Positions 24,352 through 31,866 of a DNA stretch of 64,000 nt are shown here, one piece after another (the first letter of the stretch is position 1; every line of letters begins with the position of its first letter). The notes under the pieces are model-generated. The model was not told the origin of the DNA. It saw nothing but the letters and a program-made list of their open reading frames with translations, and searched no databases. The position numbers and the translations under genes were made by a program. The DNA comes from Pseudomonas sp. IB20 (GTDB lineage: Bacteria > Pseudomonadota > Gammaproteobacteria > Pseudomonadales > Pseudomonadaceae), in the NCBI RefSeq assembly GCF_009707325.1, contig NZ_CP046103.1, positions 3,800,885-3,864,884 on the forward strand, written 5' to 3'.

Positions 24352-27075
24352 ATGGAAATGGAACAAAGGCTGCGAGCCGACGTCATTCAACGCATTGAGC
24401 GGGACTACCAGCTCAAGCACATGGCCAACACCAATTACATGCGTAAGGGTGTTTGCCCTGCCTGCGGCCAGAAGACCCTGTACACCTTCTACGATTCGCC
24501 CTGGACACTGATCTGCGGACGACCGGAAAAGTGCGACCACCGTGTTCACGTGAAGGACGTCTACGACGACTTGTTCAACGACTGGAGCAAGACTGCCCAG
24601 TCGACGCCGGATAACCCGCTTGCGACGGCACGCGCCTACCTTGAGTTTGCGCGGGGCTTCAAGTTTGAGCTGATCGCCGGTTGGTTCACCCAGGACAACT
24701 ACTGGGATGGCCGGCTAAACATCGGTAGCGCCACGGTGCGTTTCGCCTTGGAGAAAGGTGGCTACTGGGAGCGTTTGATAGATCGGCCAGACCGATTCGG
24801 CAAGATGAAAGCGCGCTTCCGCCCAACCGGTGAAGGCTTGACTGGATACAAAGGCGTCTGGTGGTGTCCGCCGAGCGTCGACCTGCTGGAAGTCGACGAG
24901 CTGTTCATCGTAGAGGGGATTTTCGACTCCATCGCACTGGTGCACAACGAAGTGCCAGCCGTGTCGATGATGTCCAGCGCCCCCTGCCCTATCGACTCAC
25001 TCAAGGCCCTGGCCAAGCTGCGCCACGACGCCGACAGGCGCCTACCGGTACTTGTGTGGGCATTGGATAACGAGCCTGTCGCTAAGGCCAACATGCGCCG
25101 CTGGGCGAAGGAAGCGCGCGACCTGGGCTTCACCTGCAAGGCGGCGGTGATCCCGCAACCCAATGGTAAAAAGGTTGACTGGAACGACCTGCACCTGCGG
25201 TGGAAGTCGATCGAGGGTGACGACAAGCGCGCCGAGCTGATTGAGCACGACCGTGGAGAGGCCCGCCACCACGGCGATTTGCTCCTGGCTGACTCGGCTG
25301 AGGAAAAGGGGTTTCTCATCTACCTGCGCGACGAGCGCAAGGAATTTAACTTTTCATTCCGCAAGCGCCTGTACTGGTTTCGGCTGGACCTTGATAAGTA
25401 CGACCGCGCCATGGGCGATCTAGAAAGCTCAGATCGTCATGAGGATCAGCTGCTCACGGATGAACAGAGGCGCTACAAGGCTCTGCGCCAGTCGGGATCG
25501 GTGACCAGCATCGCCAACTGCAATTTCCAGGCGTTGTATTACATGCGTAACGACCTGACAGATGAAGCCTGGTACTACTTCCGTATCGAGCGCCCACAGG
25601 GGCCGGCCATCAAAAGCACGTTCACGGCCAAGCAACTCACGTCGGCACCCGAGTTCGCAAATCGCCTCCTTAACGTCTCCAACGGCGCTATGTTTGAAGG
25701 CAGCGCCCAGCAGCTGAAGCGGATTCTGGCGCCCCAGCTCGACAACCTCAAAACCGTCAATACCATCGAATGGATTGGCTACAGCCGCGACCATGGAGCC
25801 TATGTCTTCAACGACCTGGCCTTTCACGGCGGCAAGGTACAGGTGCGCAACAAGGAAGACTTTTTTGACCTCGGCAAGCTGAGCATCAAGTCGCAGAGCC
25901 AGTCGCCGGTGCTGCACATCAACACCGACCTCAATACCTACAACGAAGGTTGGTTCGACATCTACTGGCGCTGCTTTGGTGTGCAGGGGCTGGTAGTGCT
26001 GGCCTGGTGGCTGGGCGCGCTGCACGCCGAGCAGATCCGCCAGATCCACAAGTCACTGATGTTCCTGGAACTGGTTGGCGAAGCCGGCTCGGGCAAAACC
26101 ACCCTGGTGGAGCTGCTGTGGAAGGCAGTCGGGCGTACTGATTACGAAGGCTTCGACCCGTCCAAAGCGACCGCCGCCAGCCGTGCGCGCAACTTCTCGC
26201 AGGTCAGCAACTTGCCGGTGGTGCTGATCGAGTCAGAGCGTGAACAGAAGGAAGGCCAGCCGGTTAAACACTTCGACTGGGACGAACTTAAAACTGCCTA
26301 CAACGGCCGCAGCGTTCGCTCAACCGGCGTGAAAAACAACGGCAACGACACCCACGAACCACCGTTCCGCGCCGCCCTGCTGATCGCGCAGAACAACCCG
26401 GTAAACGCGTCAGAACCCATCCTGCAGCGTATCTGCCACGTCCACCTGACACGCGAGCACCACACGCCGGAGACCAAGCAGTACGCCGAGCAGTTGGAGC
26501 GCATGCCGATGGACAGCATCAGCGGCTTCCTGGTCAAGGCGCTGCAACGCGAAGCCGAAACCATGCGGCTGCTGGAGGAAAACACCTCCGGCTACGAACA
26601 GGAGTTACTGGCCCTGCCTGGCGTGCGCACCGTGCGTATCGCCAAGAACCACGCCCAACTGCGCAGCCTGGTGGACGCATTGGCCGGCGTCGTGCCGCTC
26701 GGCGATCGCCGCAAGGCCCTCGCCCACGCCGAAATTAACCGCATGGCCCTGGAGCGGCAGCAGGCAATCAATGCCGACCACCCGACCGTGCGCGAGTTTT
26801 GGGACCTGTACGAATTCCTCAATGGCATGGATGAGAAAGCCGCGTTGAACCATGCGCGCCGCGATGGGCTGATCGCCGTGAACCTCAACGAGTTTGTGGA
26901 AATGGCCGCCAATAAACGCCAGCAAGTGCCGCCGCTGAGCGACCTGAAACGCCTGCTGAAGACCAGCAAGTCACCCAAGTTTCTGGAATCGAACAAGCCC
27001 GTCAACTCGGCGCGCCAGGTCGACGCATTCGACAAACCGAAAACCATTCGCTGCTGGGTTTTCCAGGGCGTGTAA
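24352..27075 (+). CDS. Toprim primase-helicase, phage replication protein
   Basis: A 907-residue replication protein. Near the N-terminus a zinc ribbon is visible (Cys35, Cys38, Cys55 and Cys61: CPAC ... CGRPEKC). A Toprim primase domain follows, with the acidic Glu in FIVEGIFDSIAL (about residue 189) and a later VLVWALDNE strand. The C-terminal half is a helicase-like ATPase with Walker A GEAGSGKT (about 577-584) and a VVLIESE Walker B-like strand. It should prime and unwind at the phage origin. It replaces the rolling-circle protein A of P2, which many Pseudomonas relatives also lack. Confidence 0.9.
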   Translation: MEMEQRLRADVIQRIERDYQLKHMANTNYMRKGVCPACGQKTLYTFYDSPWTLICGRPEKCDHRVHVKDVYDDLFNDWSKTAQSTPDNPLATARAYLEFARGFKFELIAGWFTQDNYWDGRLNIGSATVRFALEKGGYWERLIDRPDRFGKMKARFRPTGEGLTGYKGVWWCPPSVDLLEVDELFIVEGIFDSIALVHNEVPAVSMMSSAPCPIDSLKALAKLRHDADRRLPVLVWALDNEPVAKANMRRWAKEARDLGFTCKAAVIPQPNGKKVDWNDLHLRWKSIEGDDKRAELIEHDRGEARHHGDLLLADSAEEKGFLIYLRDERKEFNFSFRKRLYWFRLDLDKYDRAMGDLESSDRHEDQLLTDEQRRYKALRQSGSVTSIANCNFQALYYMRNDLTDEAWYYFRIERPQGPAIKSTFTAKQLTSAPEFANRLLNVSNGAMFEGSAQQLKRILAPQLDNLKTVNTIEWIGYSRDHGAYVFNDLAFHGGKVQVRNKEDFFDLGKLSIKSQSQSPVLHINTDLNTYNEGWFDIYWRCFGVQGLVVLAWWLGALHAEQIRQIHKSLMFLELVGEAGSGKTTLVELLWKAVGRTDYEGFDPSKATAASRARNFSQVSNLPVVLIESEREQKEGQPVKHFDWDELKTAYNGRSVRSTGVKNNGNDTHEPPFRAALLIAQNNPVNASEPILQRICHVHLTREHHTPETKQYAEQLERMPMDSISGFLVKALQREAETMRLLEENTSGYEQELLALPGVRTVRIAKNHAQLRSLVDALAGVVPLGDRRKALAHAEINRMALERQQAINADHPTVREFWDLYEFLNGMDEKAALNHARRDGLIAVNLNEFVEMAANKRQQVPPLSDLKRLLKTSKSPKFLESNKPVNSARQVDAFDKPKTIRCWVFQGV

Positions 27076-27100
27076 CCACCGCAACAACAGGAGCAGCACG

Positions 27101-27292
27101 ATGCAAAACGAACTGAAAACAGCGATTCAATTTGATGACTTTTACACCGTATTTGGCACGAAAGGGGTTGTCGCAATGGCCTGGTGGCTCGGTGCACTGC
27201 ACGCCGACCGAATCCGCGCGGAACATCACAGCTTCCCGTTCCTGCATATCGAAGGCGAAGCAGGTGCCGGCAAAACCTTCTTGATGAGCTAA
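27101..27292 (+). CDS. Mini P-loop protein resembling the helicase core
   Basis: A 63-residue frame with an AGGAG site. It aligns by eye to the region around the Walker A motif of the preceding primase-helicase: AMAWWLGALHADRI against VLAWWLGALHAEQI, and HIEGEAGAGKTFL against LVGEAGSGKTTL. It stops four residues after the P-loop. It is either a remnant of a second, diverged helicase gene or a stand-alone micro-protein. The intact ribosome site and the coupled next gene favour expression. Confidence 0.6.
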   Translation: MQNELKTAIQFDDFYTVFGTKGVVAMAWWLGALHADRIRAEHHSFPFLHIEGEAGAGKTFLMS

Positions 27293-27304
27293 CAGGAGCT
27301 TCTA

Positions 27305-27436
27305 GTGCTGGGGTGCAGCCGAGAACAAATACAGGCAGTCCTGGAATGGCAGTCAGCAACAGATGAAGTTGTCGAGTTTGAAAACCTGCTACTGCACCTG
27401 GTGCGGAAGCAAAACCCAACCGGCGAAAGCCAGTAA
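27305..27436 (+). CDS. Micro-protein downstream of the mini P-loop gene
   Basis: A 43-residue frame from GTG 27305 with AGGAG six bases before it. The product (MLGCSREQIQAVLEWQSATD...) is an acidic helix with a basic end (LVRKQNPTGESQ). It follows the mini P-loop frame by 12 bp. Codon use is phage-like, and no family was recognised. Confidence 0.5.
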   Translation: MLGCSREQIQAVLEWQSATDEVVEFENLLLHLVRKQNPTGESQ

Positions 27437-27493
27437 GAAGGTGGTGTCGAGGGGCTGCAACCCCCGACACCGACCACCCAAAGGAGAAGCACC

Positions 27494-27730
27494 ATGCAAG
27501 TGAATCAACCCAAAGGCGGCAATGCAGAGGCTACCACACCGCGATACGACACCATTGTGATCCGTGGTACCCAAGGTTCTGCTGTGCCGAAAGAAGTAGA
27601 TGGCGGTGAAGTTATCTCGTGGAGTCGCGGCCATGAGCTGGCAGGCATGAACGAATTTGGAACTCGACCCAGTGCAGCGCCTGGCGGTATGTCGCGGAAC
27701 TCCCCTGTCGGTGGCAGCGGATGGCCGTAA
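27494..27730 (+). CDS. Small hypothetical phage protein
   Basis: A 78-residue protein after a strong AAAGGAGAAGCACC site. It is hydrophilic, Gly/Ser-rich at the C-terminus and probably partly disordered. There is no recognisable domain. Its end overlaps the beginning of the next frame, and it belongs to the late-early operon between replication and integrase. Confidence 0.6.
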   Translation: MQVNQPKGGNAEATTPRYDTIVIRGTQGSAVPKEVDGGEVISWSRGHELAGMNEFGTRPSAAPGGMSRNSPVGGSGWP

Positions 27731-27747
27731 TGAAGGAGTTAGTGATC

Positions 27748-28338
27748 ATGTCTGACTTCTTCTACAAGTCCAGCGAGCCTTCGACCGTCGCTATTGTTCG
27801 GAGCTTTTACGTCATGAAGGATGCTTTCAGCGCTCTACTGACCGCGCTGGGCGTGCATTTCGGCGGTAAGGTCGCACCAATGCGAGACATTACCTCCCAC
27901 TTCGCTGGTGGCGTGAAACTCAGCGGTGGTGCTGAGCTGGATGCGCACTGGTGCCGTCCTGATGACTACGGTTACCGCTCACTGCGCAGCACCGCCAAGC
28001 TTGCCAAAGGCATGTCCAAGGAGGATCGCGCAGCAATTCGGGCTGAGCATGAACGCCTGGTTGCCTTGTGGGCAGAGCACTGCCCAAAACGCCTCAGCTC
28101 CCATGAATATTGGCAGCGGTTGGGGGTTAACACTGGGAACTTGCTCATGAGTGGCGGGATCAAATTTGAACTCGACGGCACCGCGTATTTTCACCTGGGC
28201 TTTCAAATCAATGAAGCCGAGCACCTGGCCAACGTAGCCGCTGGAAAACCATCCTGCGGGTGGATAGACGGCGCGGTAGAGATACTGACGAGCGAATACG
28301 AGGCCGCACGCGTGGCGAAGCTGGAGCAACGGTCATGA
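27748..28338 (+). CDS. Hypothetical phage protein
   Basis: A 196-residue soluble protein. The ATG at 27748 is chosen because AAGGAG lies nine bases upstream; an in-frame ATG at 27721 overlaps the previous gene. Features include YVMKDAFSALLTALGVHFGG, a central basic helix (AKGMSKEDRAAIRAEHERLV) and CGWIDGAVEILTSEYEA at the end (each at most in part). Its stop overlaps the next ATG (ATGA). The final 69 bases are inside the 159-bp duplicated unit. The function is unknown. Confidence 0.65.
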   Translation: MSDFFYKSSEPSTVAIVRSFYVMKDAFSALLTALGVHFGGKVAPMRDITSHFAGGVKLSGGAELDAHWCRPDDYGYRSLRSTAKLAKGMSKEDRAAIRAEHERLVALWAEHCPKRLSSHEYWQRLGVNTGNLLMSGGIKFELDGTAYFHLGFQINEAEHLANVAAGKPSCGWIDGAVEILTSEYEAARVAKLEQRS

Positions 28339-28587
28339 CTGTTTTCCTGCTGCTTTACCTGTGCACGGATTCGACCCGCACAGATTGCCAGGTGGTGAAG
28401 GCTGATAGCTGGAGCGGCCCTTACGCCAGGCGCGGTAGAGATACTGACGAGCGAATACGAGGCCGCACGCGTGGCGAAGCTGGAGCAACGGTCATGACTG
28501 TTTTCCTGCTGCTTTACCTGTGCACGGATTCGACCCGCACAGATTGCCAGGTGGTGAAGGCTGATAGCTGGAGCGGCCCTTACGCCA
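28270..28587. repeat. Exact 159-bp tandem duplication (two copies)
   Basis: Bases 28270-28428 are repeated exactly at 28429-28587. The unit covers the 3' end of one gene and the 5' third of the next, and 159 is a multiple of three, so the downstream frame reads through both copies. Confidence 0.95.
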
Positions 28588-28745
28588 ACGAACGATGCGC
28601 AGGAGTCGTGCCAGGCCTGACCAATGCACTGACTGCGCCCAACCGGGAGCGGCACCGGTTCGTTTGCGAGATTCAGGCTGACGGCGCGAAATCGGCAGAG
28701 CATACGGCCCGGCCGGAGCTCATTCACCAATCGTTTAGGATGTGA
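28335..28745 (+). CDS. Small phage protein with duplicated N-terminus
   Basis: From ATG 28335 the frame encodes 136 residues; from the second copy's ATG at 28494 it encodes 83. The 83-residue form (MTVFLLLYLCTDSTRTDCQV...) is probably ancestral: a short hydrophobic start, then a Cys-containing polar domain ending QSFRM. The longer form repeats the first 31 residues and inserts a basic, Arg-rich linker that is only read-through of the previous gene's end. Either start has the same ribosome context. The last 36 residues or so lie in another, 148-bp duplication. The function is unknown. Confidence 0.55.
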   Translation: MTVFLLLYLCTDSTRTDCQVVKADSWSGPYARRGRDTDERIRGRTRGEAGATVMTVFLLLYLCTDSTRTDCQVVKADSWSGPYANERCAGVVPGLTNALTAPNRERHRFVCEIQADGAKSAEHTARPELIHQSFRM

Positions 28746-28932
28746 CGGGGTTTTCCATGAACAACGGTAAATCCTTCCCCTGGAGCCCAACCGGGAGCGG
28801 CACCGGTTCGTTTGCGAGATTCAGGCTGACGGCGCGAAATCGGCAGAGCATACGGCCCGGCCGGAGCTCATTCACCAATCGTTTAGGATGTGACGGGGTT
28901 TTCCATGAACAACGGTAAATCCTTCCCCTGGA
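28637..28932. repeat. Exact 148-bp tandem duplication (two copies)
   Basis: Bases 28637-28784 are repeated exactly at 28785-28932. The unit holds the end of the previous gene and the first nine codons of the next one, so a decoy start (ATG 28757) exists that leads into out-of-frame sequence. It lies only 49 bp from the 159-bp duplication. Confidence 0.95.
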
Positions 28933-29114
28933 ACCTCGAACTAACCGGCGTCTGTGACCAGTGCGGCAGGTCCCGCGCCCACGGCAACCACCAGAAGTGC
29001 AGCAAAGCGCGCCAGGCTGCGAACGCCAAGCGTAGGGCCGAAGAGGCCCTAGCCGGGGTCACACCGCCACCTAGAAAAAGTGCCAACTTGTTCTGGTTAC
29101 TTCGCCAGCAGTGA
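28905..29114 (+). CDS. Small zinc-ribbon-like phage protein
   Basis: A 69-residue basic protein. The segment GVCDQCGRSRAHGNHQKCSK offers Cys-x2-Cys and His/Cys ligands, suggesting one bound zinc. The rest is an Arg/Ala-rich helix and a hydrophobic end (NLFWLLRQQ). I chose ATG 28905 because it is in the intact copy; an ATG at 28890 has no support. It is the last gene before the integrase and is followed by a terminator. It is not an Ogr homologue as far as I can judge, because the four-Cys pattern does not fit. Confidence 0.65.
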   Translation: MNNGKSFPWNLELTGVCDQCGRSRAHGNHQKCSKARQAANAKRRAEEALAGVTPPPRKSANLFWLLRQQ

Positions 29115-29142
29115 TCGGCAACACTAAAACCGCAATACATCA

Positions 29143-29165
29143 GGCCCGGCGACGGGCCTTTTTTC
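29143..29165 (+). terminator. Rho-independent terminator
   Basis: The stem GGCCCG / CGGGCC with a GCGA loop is followed by six T. It ends the early operon before the integrase gene. Confidence 0.85.
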
Positions 29166-29208
29166 TTCCAGCACGCTGGATCTTTCAATACATCGCGTGG
29201 GGACGCAT

Positions 29209-30402
29209 ATGGCAGATGGCGTAGAGGCCCGTGGCAATTCGGTACGGGTCTATTTTCGTTTCAATGGCGAGCTGTGCCGGGAGCTGGTGCCCGGCGGCAA
29301 CACGCCGGCCAACAGGGAGCATGCAAAGCGCCTGGTGACGGTGATCGAGTACGAAATACAGGCTGGCACCTTCGATTACCGCCGGCATTTTCCCGAGTCG
29401 ACCAAGCTGGCCGAGAACAGCTTCGGGCATTACTTGGACCTTTGGCTGACGATCAAGAGCAACAGCGTGGCCGCGACGTCCTTTCGCGGATACAAGAACA
29501 AGGCCGAGGTGCATGTACGGCCGCGCTGGGGAGACGTTCAGATCGATCAGATTGACCATCTGGACCTGCAAGAGTGGATTCAGGGACCGCTGTCGAAGCG
29601 GCTGAAGAACAAGACCATCCGTGACATCATCAGCAATGTGCGCCAAGTGTTCCGGCTCTACCGCACCCGGAAGAAGGTCGCACACGACCCAACTGAGGGG
29701 TTATTCGTTCGCCTTCCCGATCCAGAGGCACCGGACCCGTTCACCAGAGCGGAGATCAAGCAAATCCTCGAAACGCACACCAGCCGTACCCAGGAGCTGC
29801 TGATGGTGCAGTTCATGATTTGGGCAGGCCCACGGGTGTCGGAGACCATCGCGCTGGCCTGGGAGGACGTCGATCTGAAACAGGGGACGGTGACTTTCCG
29901 CCGGTCCAAGGTGCGCGGGGCTTATCGCGTGACGAAAACTCGACGCTCTACGCGCAAGGTGCGTCTGCTGGAACCTGCGTGGGATGCCCTACGCAAGCTG
30001 GACGCGATCAACCAGCTCAAGACCGTGGACACGGTCGACGTCGTCGAGCGGGACAACAAGACAATCCGCAAGCACAAGCTGCACTTCGTATTCCTGAACA
30101 CCAAGAGTGGCCTGCCGCACGTCAGCGACTTTGTCGTGAGGGACAGGTTCTTCAAAGCGCACTTGAGAGCGGCCGGTGTTCGCTATCGCGGCCCTGGTCA
30201 ATGCCGACACACCTACGCGAGCCAGCTGCTGACCACGGGTGTGGCCTCAGTCGACTGGATTGCAGAGCAGATGGGCCACACCAGCGCAAACATGATCCGA
30301 CAACACTACGGCATGTGGATCAACGAAGACGGGCCGGACGTCATCGGCATGCTGCAACACGCTCTGGGCATACAGCCACCAGGTGGAGACGAAGCCCCGT
30401 AA
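29209..30402 (+). CDS. Tyrosine-recombinase integrase
   Basis: A 397-residue phage integrase. The N-terminal 60 residues are an arm-binding domain of the DUF3596 type (RGNSVRVYFRFNGELCRELV in part), followed by a SAM-like core-binding domain (about 75-165) and the catalytic domain. The catalytic Arg is in WAGPRVSE. The RHTYAS motif supplies the second Arg and a His, with GQC in place of the usual first His, as common in this subfamily. The GHTSAN His/Ser region and the nucleophile Tyr in IRQHYGMW complete it. ATG 29209 is chosen; GTG 29197 is possible. It lies beside attR, as expected, and inserts into tRNA-Ser. Confidence 0.94.
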   Translation: MADGVEARGNSVRVYFRFNGELCRELVPGGNTPANREHAKRLVTVIEYEIQAGTFDYRRHFPESTKLAENSFGHYLDLWLTIKSNSVAATSFRGYKNKAEVHVRPRWGDVQIDQIDHLDLQEWIQGPLSKRLKNKTIRDIISNVRQVFRLYRTRKKVAHDPTEGLFVRLPDPEAPDPFTRAEIKQILETHTSRTQELLMVQFMIWAGPRVSETIALAWEDVDLKQGTVTFRRSKVRGAYRVTKTRRSTRKVRLLEPAWDALRKLDAINQLKTVDTVDVVERDNKTIRKHKLHFVFLNTKSGLPHVSDFVVRDRFFKAHLRAAGVRYRGPGQCRHTYASQLLTTGVASVDWIAEQMGHTSANMIRQHYGMWINEDGPDVIGMLQHALGIQPPGGDEAP

Positions 30403-30487
30403 AGCGGGGTTCCAACGCGGGTATTCCAGCAGCCCGTGTTCCCATGGATGTTCCCATATGGGCCTTTTTTGACCCTCTGAAAACACA

Positions 30488-30528
30488 AAACCCCTGAAAA
30501 CTTTAACGTTTTCAGGGGTTTAGTCTTT
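30488..30528. terminator. Bidirectional terminator between integrase and tRNA
   Basis: The stem AACCCCTGAAAAC / GTTTTCAGGGGTT with a six-base loop is flanked by A and T runs. It ends the integrase transcript on the plus strand and the tRNA-Ser transcript on the minus strand. The phage thus supplies a new terminator along with the new tRNA 3' end. Confidence 0.88.
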
Positions 30529-30535
30529 TAAAATT

Positions 30536-30558
30536 TGGCGGTGAAGGAGAGATTCGAA
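30536..30558. other. attR, 23-bp core inside tRNA-Ser
   Basis: Identical to attL at 6823-6845. It covers the CCA end, acceptor strand and part of the T arm of the tRNA, so integration leaves a complete tRNA. Confidence 0.9.
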
Positions 30559-30625
30559 CTCTCGATACAATTTCTTGTATACACACTTTCCAGGCGTGCT
30601 CCTTAAGCCACTCGGACACTTCACC
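30536..30625 (-). tRNA. tRNA-Ser (GGA anticodon)
   Basis: Ninety nucleotides with encoded CCA. The acceptor stem GGTGAAG pairs with CTTCACC. The anticodon loop reads CTGGAAA with GGA in the middle, reading UCC/UCU codons. A long variable arm (GTATACAAGAAATTGTATC) and the GTTCGAATC T loop confirm class II tRNA-Ser. Its 3' end is supplied by the prophage. Confidence 0.97.
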
Positions 30626-30961
30626 GTATCTCGTCAAACTAGTTCAGTCTGTCGAGGCGCGCCAATGTAGTCGAAAGCCTTTCTGATGGCAAAGGTTTTT
30701 TTCAGAATTTTCATGCGGTTAGACGGTTATGCCATTACCCACCCAGCAAGGGGCGGTGAATCTGCCATTCTCGGGCATCGGCGGTACGCGTTCGGGGCGG
30801 CGGCTGCGCCCGGCTCCGGGCCGTCTACCCTTGGGGATGCGGCAAAAGCCTGACTGGGTAGTCAGTCACGGCGCTTTACCGGGGCGGGCGTGGTGGGTAA
30901 CGTCTGCGCATGCGCTTCTATAAACAGCCTATCTATAACAAGTCCTACAAGGAACCGCGTC

Positions 30962-31654
30962 ATGAGTGAGTTGATTGCCTACCACCTCGAAGACGGTATC
31001 GCGACCCTGACCTTGAGCAACGGCAAGGTGAATGCCATTTCTCCGGCGGTGGTCAGTGAGTTTAATACGGCACTGGATCAGGCCGAGAAGGATCGGGCGG
31101 TGGTGATCATCACCGGGACGCCGGGGATTCTGTCCGGTGGTTATGATTTGAAGGTGATGACGGCCGGCCCTAAAGAGGCTATCAGCCTGGTGACGTCGGG
31201 CTCGACGTTGGCGCGTCGCCTGTTGTCGCACCCGTTCCCGGTGATTGTGGCGTGCCCTGGGCATGCGGTGGCCAAGGGTGCGTTCCTGCTGTTGTCGGCC
31301 GATTATCGGATTGGCGTGGAAGGCCCGTTCAGCATCGGCCTGAATGAAGTGGCGATCGGCATGACCATGCACCACGCCGGTATTGAGCTGGCGCGGGATC
31401 GGCTGCGTAAGTCGGCGTTTCATCGTTCGGTGATCAATGCCGAGATGTTTGACCCGCAAGGCGCCTTGGGCGCTGGCTTCCTGGATAAGGTGGTAGCACC
31501 GGAGGAATTGCACGCGGCGGCCCTGGCAGCGGCGCGTCAGTTGAAGAAGATCAACATGAACGCCCACAAGCACACCAAGTTGAAGGTACGTAAGGCGCTG
31601 CTGGAAGCCTTGGATGATGCAATCATTCAGGATCAGGGCCACAACCTAAGCTGA
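30962..31654 (+). CDS. Crotonase-family enoyl-CoA hydratase/isomerase
   Basis: A 230-residue cytoplasmic protein of the crotonase fold, slightly shorter than the usual 255-260. The oxyanion-hole regions are recognisable: SGGYDLKVM (first) and CPGHAVAKGAFLLLSADYRI (second). The usual catalytic Glu at the GLNEVAIGM position is present as Glu in LNEV. It would hydrate or isomerise an acyl-CoA; the specific substrate is unknown. AAGGAACCGCGTC precedes the ATG. A terminator follows at 31675. Confidence 0.88.
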   Translation: MSELIAYHLEDGIATLTLSNGKVNAISPAVVSEFNTALDQAEKDRAVVIITGTPGILSGGYDLKVMTAGPKEAISLVTSGSTLARRLLSHPFPVIVACPGHAVAKGAFLLLSADYRIGVEGPFSIGLNEVAIGMTMHHAGIELARDRLRKSAFHRSVINAEMFDPQGALGAGFLDKVVAPEELHAAALAAARQLKKINMNAHKHTKLKVRKALLEALDDAIIQDQGHNLS

Positions 31655-31674
31655 TGCTTTATAGCTGCTGCGCC

Positions 31675-31702
31675 AAAGCCCGACCATGAGTCGGGCTTTT
31701 CT
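31675..31702 (+). terminator. Rho-independent terminator
   Basis: The stem AAAGCCCGA / TCGGGCTTT with a seven-base loop is followed by T-rich DNA, 20 bp after the crotonase stop. Confidence 0.85.
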
Positions 31703-31866
31703 TACAAAAAATTCGGAAACATCCTTAACCGCTCTAGCCGGGCTTTGCCGGCACACGTTGAAACATGTGCTTAAACATCGCCTATCTCCTACGTCTGTAG
31801 GGGCAATTGCCGAATACAGTGCACATCCGTACACTGCGCCACCTTTTGTCCAGATGGGCCGTGTCG

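Larger units (their letters stand above)
6823..30558. mobile_element. P2-like prophage in tRNA-Ser, incomplete
   Basis: The element is framed by a 23-bp direct repeat identical to the 3' end of tRNA-Ser(GGA). Between the repeats lie P2-order genes: Q, P (minus), O, N, M, L, X, lysis genes, R, S, V, W, J, I, FI, FII, E/E'/U remnants and D, then a gp16-like regulator, a CII-like regulator, a large primase-helicase and an integrase. About 23.7 kb is shorter than the 30-36 kb usual for such phages. The missing parts can be placed: tape measure, most of E and U, the 3' end of D, Ogr, the lysogenic repressor, and tail fibre with its chaperone. It should therefore be unable to make infectious particles or to repress itself in the normal way, if the sequence is correct. 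Confidence 0.92.

Noticed and set aside
28905..29114. Small Cys-containing protein as the missing Ogr activator
   Set aside because: It has one CxxC and a His/Cys pair but not the four-Cys pattern and flanking residues of Ogr/Delta, and it sits in the early operon.
30729..30923. Short plus-strand frame after tRNA-Ser
   Set aside because: It is Arg/Pro/Gly-rich without ribosome site or recognisable protein; treated as intergenic.
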